This document shows positions 6,100-10,822 of a stretch of DNA of 10,822 nt, in pieces (the stretch's first letter is position 1; each line of letters begins with the position of its first letter). Origin of the DNA: Actinomyces viscosus (lineage in GTDB: Bacteria; Bacteroidota; Bacteroidia; Flavobacteriales_D; Crocinitomicaceae); assembly GCA_943326975.2 (NCBI GenBank), contig CALPVI020000037.1, positions 1 through 10,822 on the forward strand. Reading direction: 5' to 3'. The position numbers and the translations under genes were made by a program. The notes beneath the pieces are model-generated. The model made no database searches. It was not told the DNA's origin and saw nothing but the letters and a program-made list of their open reading frames with translations.

Positions 6100-8004
6100 T
6101 TATTCAACTAATGTTTTATTCTGAATCAAGTCACGATTATAACACTGAATAATGGCTTTTAACCTTTTTTCTGCTTTTAAACTATCTTTCTTGTTCTTTT
6201 TCAAATAGTCTTTCGTGTGCTTTTTCAGAACAGTGAAATCATACAAATTTCGTGCCTTATCGTTCGAAAAAGTAAACATGTAACGATTAAAAAAGTATTG
6301 ATAAGTACCTTCTAAGTATGTAATACCTTCATTATTAGTTTTTTGGAAGTATGAATTACCGAAGGAATAATATTTTGTTTTTATGTTTATTGCATCCAAA
6401 ACAGTTGGTAAAATATCAATTTGTTGGAATATTTTTTTCTCTAATTTTGGTTGAATCAGTTTTTTAGGGTGATAAAACACAATTGGAATACGATACATTT
6501 GTGAACGTTGACTATAAATTGGATCGTCTGTTGCTGGTGTGTGATCGGCACATAAAATGAATAAAGTATTATTGAACCAAGGTTGTTTTTTTGCTTCTTC
6601 GAAGAATTTTCTCAATGAATAATCACCGTAATTAATAGATGCACAGATAGGTTGCGGACCTTTAATTACCTTCTTTTTCATGTGGTCTGGAATGTAATAG
6701 GGGTGATGTGATGACAATGTAAACAGAGTAGCAAAAAATGGTGCTTTTAATGTTGTTAATTTTTTTGCTGTCCAAGGATTGAAGTACTCATCTAAAATAC
6801 CCCAAGTTTTATCGAAATGTGCATCATTGTTGTACTCAAAACGACCAAAATAATGCTGAAAACCAGCTTGAGAAGCAAAACTATTGAAGCGCATTGAACC
6901 ATTTGTTGCACCATGAAAAAATGCGGTTGAATATCCTTTTTTTCCTAAAATAGTTGGTAATGTATTTATTTTATTTCCACTGTAAGACGAAGAAATATAA
7001 GGGTTATCCATTAATGTAGGTATGGAAGCAATTATGGAAGGAACAGCTTCAATGGATTTTTTTCCATTCGCAATTCCGTATTCAAAATGTAAGGATTGTG
7101 TCAGTAAGGAATCTAAAAATGGAGTGTAACTTTTACTGTGATTGTAAGTACCAATAAATTCATTTCCAAAACTTTCTAAAATGATAATCATCACATTTGT
7201 TCCGTCAGGTAAAATGTGTTGTGGTTGAGAAATTTGAATCGGATTAAATAATTGCTTTTCTTCCTTATCGGTAAAAAAATGCTTTTCTTCCAAGCGTTCT
7301 TTACCAAAAGATTTTACCATGGTGAAAGGTGTGTTCAATACCAAAGCTGTGTTTTCAATGGAAGTGAATCTAGCTACATCTATAATACCTATAGGTCTTA
7401 TTCCAATTGTTCCACGCCCAATTAAGACATGCAATCCAACTCCAACTAGCAATGTAACACTATTTGAAATGATGAATTTTTTTGTTGATGCGTATTCTTC
7501 TTTTTTTGGTTCTGTTTTGGTGTATAACCAATTGATAAAGAGTATGAAAAGAACAAAAAATAAAATCAACCACCAAAAATCGATTATAAAAGAAGTGATT
7601 AATTGAGACATGTCATTGCCTGCGCCAACTATAGCAAACAAATCGATGGTTGATCGTTTATTCGTAAATTGAAAATATTCAACATCAATCAGATTTAAAA
7701 TTAAAATGAATGAAGTGAGTAGAATAAATAGAAATCGAAAAGTAAAACGGTATATTTTGTTTTCTCTATTTTTTAAAGGAAATAAGTAAAAAGTCGTATA
7801 GGGAAGAAATAAAAGGGCAATTGTTACTAAATCAATCCAAAAAGCGGCAAGGAAATCGGTAGCAAAAACTTCTGTAAATGAGTCTTTATTAGCCATATAG
7901 AAAATTATACGACTCAGCATCATAAAAAACAAAACGATTCCAAATCTTTTTAATAAAGAAGAGCAATGCTTTGGAAAGTGTATAGAAGAAAGTTTAATTC
8001 CCAT
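6100..8004 (-). CDS. LTA synthase-family (sulfatase-fold) membrane transferase
   Basis: The 634-residue product has about five N-terminal membrane helices (roughly 21-38, 52-76, 88-108, 138-160, 178-197) and a large C-terminal alkaline phosphatase/sulfatase-fold domain expected to face the periplasm. Such enzymes move phosphoglycerol or phosphoethanolamine from phospholipids onto glycans or lipids. Visible active-site elements are ILESFGNEF with Glu277, GKKSIEA with Ser317, SSHHPY with His433 or His434, and CADHTP with Asp487 and His488. These match the metal and nucleophile positions of S. aureus LtaS and E. coli OpgB, except that the nucleophile is Ser instead of Thr. A lipoteichoic acid product is unlikely in a Gram-negative-type cell, so decoration of periplasmic glucan, LPS or a surface glycan is more likely. 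A TAATTTTG element at 8012-8019 (minus strand) may be its promoter, but no good -33 TTG is seen. Confidence 0.9.
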   Translation of the reverse strand: MGIKLSSIHFPKHCSSLLKRFGIVLFFMMLSRIIFYMANKDSFTEVFATDFLAAFWIDLVTIALLFLPYTTFYLFPLKNRENKIYRFTFRFLFILLTSFILILNLIDVEYFQFTNKRSTIDLFAIVGAGNDMSQLITSFIIDFWWLILFFVLFILFINWLYTKTEPKKEEYASTKKFIISNSVTLLVGVGLHVLIGRGTIGIRPIGIIDVARFTSIENTALVLNTPFTMVKSFGKERLEEKHFFTDKEEKQLFNPIQISQPQHILPDGTNVMIIILESFGNEFIGTYNHSKSYTPFLDSLLTQSLHFEYGIANGKKSIEAVPSIIASIPTLMDNPYISSSYSGNKINTLPTILGKKGYSTAFFHGATNGSMRFNSFASQAGFQHYFGRFEYNNDAHFDKTWGILDEYFNPWTAKKLTTLKAPFFATLFTLSSHHPYYIPDHMKKKVIKGPQPICASINYGDYSLRKFFEEAKKQPWFNNTLFILCADHTPATDDPIYSQRSQMYRIPIVFYHPKKLIQPKLEKKIFQQIDILPTVLDAINIKTKYYSFGNSYFQKTNNEGITYLEGTYQYFFNRYMFTFSNDKARNLYDFTVLKKHTKDYLKKNKKDSLKAEKRLKAIIQCYNRDLIQNKTLVE

Positions 8005-8025
8005 TGTAGTTCAAAATTAATATAA

Positions 8026-8055
8026 TTGAATTTGTTTAACGTTATTTTAGTTTTA
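8026..8055 (+). promoter_or_regulatory. Candidate promoter for the MORN-TonB gene
   Basis: A TTG at 8026-8028, then 19 bases, then TAGTTTTA at 8048-8055 gives the Bacteroidota TTG-N19-TAnnTTTG layout with one mismatch in the last base. It would leave a leader of about 40 bases before the ATG at 8099. The near-palindrome TTTAACGTTA (8035-8044) lies inside the spacer, where a bound protein could affect initiation. The gap 8005-8098 is a divergent promoter region shared with the LTA-synthase-like gene. Confidence 0.4.
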
Positions 8056-8098
8056 ATTTTTTTATTATCTTTAATCATTATAATATCAATCATCTTTA

Positions 8099-8908
8099 AT
8101 GAAACATTTTTCACTGATTATTTTCTTACTTGGTTTTGGATTTTCAATCTATTCTCAAGATTCTATCTCCACTTATTACAATATTAATTGGAAAAAATGT
8201 GATAAGACAGAAGCGGCTTATTTCAGAGTAATCAAGCATCCTTCGAATAAAATATGGGTAGCAAATGATTATTATATTTCTGGAGAAATTCAAATGATTG
8301 GTCATTACAGCGATAAAAAATGTACTAAAAAAGAGGGAGATTTCTTTTATTATTTCAAAAACGGACAGGTGTCTCAGAAAGTAAGTTATAATAATAATTT
8401 ATTGGATGGTACACGTTACGCTTATTTTGTAGATGGATCAGTAAGTGAACAAGGTGAGTATAAATTAGGTAAGAAAAACGGCGGTTTCAAATATCTTTAT
8501 AAATCAGGTACTGTTGCATGGTACGAACAATTTAGAATGGATACCTTGATATTGAAAGAATTATGGAATGATAAAAGCCAAGAGTTAGACCCTGAATTCC
8601 CTCCCTACATGCAAGCATTTATTGCTGGCGGAAGTAAGACTTTGTATTATTTAATAAGTGAAAATTTTTCCTATCCTAATCAATATTTGAACAAAGATTG
8701 CAAGATTGATGTTGAGGTGTTTTTCAATGTTTCTGCTGAAGGTAAAATTTCAGATGTAAAAGTGAAAGGAGCTCAAGAAAAATGGATGGAGACAGAAATG
8801 ATTCGAGTATTTTCTTTAATGCCGAAATGGCATCCTGCTTTGGATCATTTAAGACCGATTGATTCAGAGGTAAGTTTACCGATTATCTTGAAACACAAAG
8901 GGCAATAA
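8099..8908 (+). CDS. Secreted protein with MORN-type repeats and a TonB C-terminal domain
   Basis: The 269-residue product has a signal peptide (1 to about 20, MKHFSLIIFL then ...SIYSQ). Residues about 80-145 carry MORN-variant repeats, with units such as YYFKNGQVSQKVSY, YAYFVDGSVSEQGEY and YLYKSGTVAWYEQF separated by GxR or GxK turns. Residues about 175-266 resemble a TonB C-terminal domain: VEVFFNVSAEGKISDVKVKG, then a segment ending in MPKWHPAL and SEVSLPIIL. There is no proline-rich spacer or non-cleaved anchor helix, so it is not a standard energy-transducing TonB even though such proteins are often labelled that way. It more likely acts in the periplasm or at the cell surface by binding a protein partner or peptidoglycan. 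The gene stands alone between a divergent promoter region and a convergent operon; its stop is at the foot of the shared hairpin. Confidence 0.8.
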   Translation: MKHFSLIIFLLGFGFSIYSQDSISTYYNINWKKCDKTEAAYFRVIKHPSNKIWVANDYYISGEIQMIGHYSDKKCTKKEGDFFYYFKNGQVSQKVSYNNNLLDGTRYAYFVDGSVSEQGEYKLGKKNGGFKYLYKSGTVAWYEQFRMDTLILKELWNDKSQELDPEFPPYMQAFIAGGSKTLYYLISENFSYPNQYLNKDCKIDVEVFFNVSAEGKISDVKVKGAQEKWMETEMIRVFSLMPKWHPALDHLRPIDSEVSLPIILKHKGQ

Positions 8909-8976
8909 AAAAGAGGGACTCCAAATAGCTTCTTAAAATTTTGAGCGAAGAAAAGAAGTTTGTATTGAAGCCCCTC
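8907..8976 (-). terminator. Terminator of the paa operon; long imperfect hairpin
   Basis: On the minus strand, transcription leaving paaC first meets GAGGGGCTTC (complement of 8967-8976), then a long inner stem containing CTTCTT/AAGAAG (8929-8934 with 8953-8958), then the closing arm ending in CCCTC, and directly after it six T residues (complement of 8907-8912). That is a classic intrinsic terminator. The outer arms 8913-8922 and 8967-8976 pair with two mismatches, and the stem continues through A-T and G-T pairs and two bulges for about 20 pairs. On the plus strand the hairpin also follows the MORN-TonB gene, but the T-rich stretch after it is weaker and further away, so the terminator is best for the minus strand. 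Confidence 0.65.
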
Positions 8977-8999
8977 AATGAGGTAATTAATTTAATTTT

Positions 9000-9749
9000 T
9001 TACCATTTTGCATCTGGATACTTATTCGTTAAAAATTGCATTTCATTTAATATGTAACCTATATGTTCTGAGTGTATTCCTTCTTTTCCTCCTTTGATTG
9101 AATAATCATTTGTTGGTAATGAGAAATGACCCATATAAAATATTTCATTTATTTTTTGTTTCCAATTAGAGTGTACAGATGATAAATCAACACCGATTCC
9201 TTGTTGTTTCATTTCAGCGTCTACTTCATTTTCAATAAAAAATGCATGTGTATACTTCCATAATTTGTTGATGGCTGTTTGCGTTTTTTGATTTGCTTCT
9301 TCTGTGCCTTTCCCTAAACGAATCATCCATTCAGAACTTCTTCTCAAATGATAAGTAACCTCTTTGATTGATTTTAAAGCAATAGCTGATAAAAATGCAT
9401 CTTTACTTTTAGTTAATTCTTCAAAGAAATAATAATGAAAAGCATCTGTAAAGAATTGTCGCACCATGATGTGAGCAAAATCTTCGTTTGGCTGTTCTAC
9501 TAAAATTGAATTTAAAAATTCATTTTCATTTCGGCGATAAGCTAAATCATCTCCTGAATTTCCTTTTCCTTCAAGTTTGGCAGTCTCTTCTAAAATGGAT
9601 TCTGCTAAACCTATCAAATCTAGTGCAACATTTGTATTCGCTAAATCTTCTTCCAAAAAAGGCGCTCTACTGCAATATTCACTCAATCGATGACTTAAAA
9701 TCAATGCGTTATCAGCAATCTGAAGATAATATTTTAATTTTGTTTCCAT
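9000..9749 (-). CDS. paaC: Phenylacetyl-CoA epoxidase subunit PaaC
   Basis: The 249-residue product is PaaC, the structural partner that forms the core with the catalytic PaaA in the phenylacetyl-CoA 1,2-epoxidase. It has the PaaC ferritin-like helical pattern: ANTNVALDLIGLAE (37-50), then FAHIMVRQFFTDAFHYYFFE (91-110), KEVTYHLRRSSEWMIRLGKG (129-148), and the strongly conserved end GGKEGIHSEHIGYILNEMQF (220-239) followed by YPDAKW. Length matches E. coli PaaC (about 248). In the known complex PaaC does not carry the active di-iron centre and stabilises PaaA. The ATG at 9749 is 9 bases after the paaB stop, as expected for co-translation in one operon. It is the last gene of the unit: a strong hairpin with a T-run follows, so paaD and paaE are not in this transcript. 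Confidence 0.96.
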   Translation of the reverse strand: METKLKYYLQIADNALILSHRLSEYCSRAPFLEEDLANTNVALDLIGLAESILEETAKLEGKGNSGDDLAYRRNENEFLNSILVEQPNEDFAHIMVRQFFTDAFHYYFFEELTKSKDAFLSAIALKSIKEVTYHLRRSSEWMIRLGKGTEEANQKTQTAINKLWKYTHAFFIENEVDAEMKQQGIGVDLSSVHSNWKQKINEIFYMGHFSLPTNDYSIKGGKEGIHSEHIGYILNEMQFLTNKYPDAKW

Positions 9750-9758
9750 GTCAATTGA

Positions 9759-10052
9759 TTACATGTGTTTAACTCCCTCGGGCATTTCGTAAAAAGTAGG
9801 GTGACGATACACTTTGTCGTTGGATGGATCAAAGAAATAACCTTCTTCGTTCTGTGCAACATTTATAATATCACTGCTTTTTACTACCCATAAACCACTT
9901 CCTTCTCCTCTTCGAGTGTAGGTGTCGCGTGCATTTTCGATGGCCATTTCTCTATCAAAAGCATGAATTGCTCCTGCATGTTTAAATGGTTGACCTGGTT
10001 TGCTTTGGATAAAAACTTCCCAAAGTTCTCCTTGTGAATCTTTAGTGCTCAT
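9759..10052 (-). CDS. paaB: Phenylacetyl-CoA epoxidase subunit PaaB
   Basis: The 97-residue product is PaaB, the small subunit of the phenylacetyl-CoA epoxidase complex, thought to bridge PaaAC units and help contact the reductase PaaE. Matches to E. coli PaaB are plain: LWEVFIQSKPGQPFKHAGAI (10-29), HAFDREMAIENARDTYTRRG (30-49), LWVVKSSDI (54-62), and YFFDPSNDKVYRHPTFYEMP (72-91) ending in GVKHM. The length is normal for the family (about 95). Its ATG at 10052 lies 11 bases after the stop of the Gre-like gene, and its stop is 9 bases before paaC. The order paaA, Gre-like, paaB, paaC is unusual because paaA and paaB are directly adjacent in most operons I know. Confidence 0.97.
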   Translation of the reverse strand: MSTKDSQGELWEVFIQSKPGQPFKHAGAIHAFDREMAIENARDTYTRRGEGSGLWVVKSSDIINVAQNEEGYFFDPSNDKVYRHPTFYEMPEGVKHM

Positions 10053-10063
10053 CGTTATCTTTT

Positions 10064-10507
10064 TTAAATAATCGAAATAATTTTGTAATGATTATTGCCG
10101 TATGCAAATTCATCATCGTTTACTTTGTCTTTCATAGAAGCATAAATAGGTGCATCTATCGAAATACCAACGAATTGTTCATTGTCAACCTGAAAAGGCG
10201 TAGTCGCTATACTTACAACAAATGAAAATTGTTCCGTTTTTACGATTGAACCAATCTCAATTTTTACTTTATTCGAAAAATCAATGTGGGATAATCTTTC
10301 TAATTCGTGTTCTGCTTTTTGAAGTTGAATCTCCAATAAATGACTCATTTCTGTCGATTCATTCTGGTGTGAATAATCTTCTGGATCTAATGTGTCATTT
10401 TCATCGATATCTACCATTTCTGCATTTACCAATAAACGTTCTTTTAAATCAATAATGATTTGATTTTGAATAGCAAATAACGTATCCTTAACTTTTTCTT
10501 TGATCAT
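10064..10507 (-). CDS. Gre-factor-like protein inside the paa operon
   Basis: The 147-residue product has the layout of a GreA/GreB-type factor. Residues about 1-30 and 50-72 are likely helices that would form a coiled coil, joined by a strongly acidic tip (Asp33, Asp35, Glu36, Asp38, Asp41, Glu43, Asp44). A C-terminal beta domain follows (about 81-147), with KVKIEIGSIVKTEQFSFVVS, then GISIDAPIYASMKDKVNDDE, then HYKIISI. The ISxxxPI, charged pair and YxI pattern is what GreA shows in its FKBP-like C-terminal domain. A related flavobacterial family of about 150 residues is, as I recall, often mislabelled 3-oxoacyl-ACP synthase; nothing of a ketosynthase is visible. Gre-type proteins enter the RNA polymerase secondary channel. 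It starts 4 bases after the paaA stop and ends 11 bases before paaB, so it is surely co-transcribed. Its actual target is unknown. Confidence 0.7.
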   Translation of the reverse strand: MIKEKVKDTLFAIQNQIIIDLKERLLVNAEMVDIDENDTLDPEDYSHQNESTEMSHLLEIQLQKAEHELERLSHIDFSNKVKIEIGSIVKTEQFSFVVSIATTPFQVDNEQFVGISIDAPIYASMKDKVNDDEFAYGNNHYKIISII

Positions 10508-10511
10508 AATT

Positions 10512-10822
10512 TTATAGTATTAAACTGCTTACTTTTGCGCTTTCGCGAACCCATGCACCTTCATTGTGCACTTTAATATGATGATTTAACCTTTGTTCGT
10601 TGCATGGACCATCACCATTTACAACTTTCCAGAATTCATTCCAATCAATATCTGAATGTTTGTATGTTCCGTTTTCTAATAATTCAATATTGTTATCAGG
10701 TACTTTCAAACCGATTAATTCTGCCTGAGGAATTGTTTTGGTAATGAATTTTTCACGTAAATTATCATTTGTCTCACGTTTGATTTTCCATTTCATTGCA
10801 TTACTTGAGCGAGGTGAATCTC
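10512..10822 (-). CDS. paaA: Phenylacetyl-CoA epoxidase catalytic subunit PaaA (C-terminal part)
   Basis: This is the last third of PaaA, the di-iron subunit that inserts one oxygen atom into the ring of phenylacetyl-CoA. About 103 residues are visible of an expected 310-330; the frame is open to the window edge, so the gene continues outside and the Met at 10796 is internal, not a start. Visible family segments are SNAMKWKIKRETNDNLREKF (read across 10796), IPQAELIGLKVPD, WNEFWKVVNGDGPCNEQRLN and HNEGAWVRES. They match the C-terminus of E. coli PaaA closely, including GPCN and the GAWVRE end. The Glu and His ligands of the di-iron site lie in the part not seen. The stop at 10512 is 4 bases from the next start, so this gene heads the visible part of the operon. 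Confidence 0.95.
   Translation of the reverse strand, partial: DSPRSSNAMKWKIKRETNDNLREKFITKTIPQAELIGLKVPDNNIELLENGTYKHSDIDWNEFWKVVNGDGPCNEQRLNHHIKVHNEGAWVRESAKVSSLIL

Noticed and set aside
7319..7606. A 95-codon plus-strand frame opposite the LTA-synthase-like gene.
   Set aside because: It lies wholly antisense to a well-supported conserved gene and its product shows no recognisable domain.
8012..8019. TAATTTTG on the minus strand as a promoter element for the LTA-synthase-like gene.
   Set aside because: The -7 element matches, but there is no TTG 19-20 bases upstream and the transcript would be almost leaderless; mentioned only within the gene entry.
9488..9772. A 94-codon plus-strand frame, rich in Leu, opposite paaC.
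   Set aside because: It is antisense to paaC, whose family match is strong along its whole length. The Leu-rich content is the complement of Lys/Glu/Asn codons.
1..10822. A defence system, phage remnant or mobile element in the window.
   Set aside because: No transposase, integrase, nuclease, toxin-antitoxin pair, direct-repeat array or composition shift is visible. The MORN-type repeats at 8099-8908 recall families labelled YwqK antitoxin, but no toxin partner is present.

Overview
The window is AT-rich (roughly one third G+C by eye), densely coded DNA that most resembles a Bacteroidota chromosome, probably Flavobacteriales or a close relative. The main reasons are: a secreted protein of a family I know from flavobacterial genomes (often labelled 'asparagine synthetase B'), several signal peptides ending at a Ser-Gln or Ala-Gln type cleavage site, outer-membrane barrel-like proteins, a lack of clear Shine-Dalgarno sequences, two TTG starts, and a near-perfect Bacteroidota promoter (TTG-N19-TAnnTTTG) at 2737-2766. 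No tRNA, rRNA, insertion sequence, phage gene or CRISPR array is visible. The region looks like ordinary chromosome rather than a mobile island.

Layout: 3-1934 (+) holds two exported proteins: the conserved GATase-like protein and an unrecognised small protein. 1938-2630 (-) is a TruC-like tRNA pseudouridine synthase, convergent with them. 2790-4747 (+) holds a YdjA-like nitroreductase, an outer-membrane barrel protein and a DUF985 cupin; the last two overlap by one base. 4757-8004 (-) is a tight three-gene unit, in transcription order an LTA-synthase/sulfatase-family membrane protein, a diacylglycerol kinase-family lipid kinase and a DUF1569 DinB-like protein. 8099-8908 (+) is a secreted protein joining MORN-type repeats to a TonB C-terminal domain. 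8907-8976 is a long imperfect hairpin that ends the last unit. 9000-10822 (-) is a phenylacetate catabolic operon: paaA (cut by the window edge), a Gre-factor-like gene, paaB and paaC.

How the genes work together: PaaA, PaaB and PaaC are subunits of the phenylacetyl-CoA 1,2-epoxidase, which activates the aromatic ring in aerobic phenylacetate breakdown. The paaD and paaE genes do not follow paaC here. The LTA-synthase-like enzyme and the lipid kinase make biochemical sense as a pair: a phosphoglycerol or similar head-group transferase leaves diacylglycerol behind, and the kinase can return it to phosphatidate. The most unusual points are that pairing in a Gram-negative-type genome, a Ser in place of the usual nucleophilic Thr in the transferase, and the Gre-like gene inserted between paaA and paaB.
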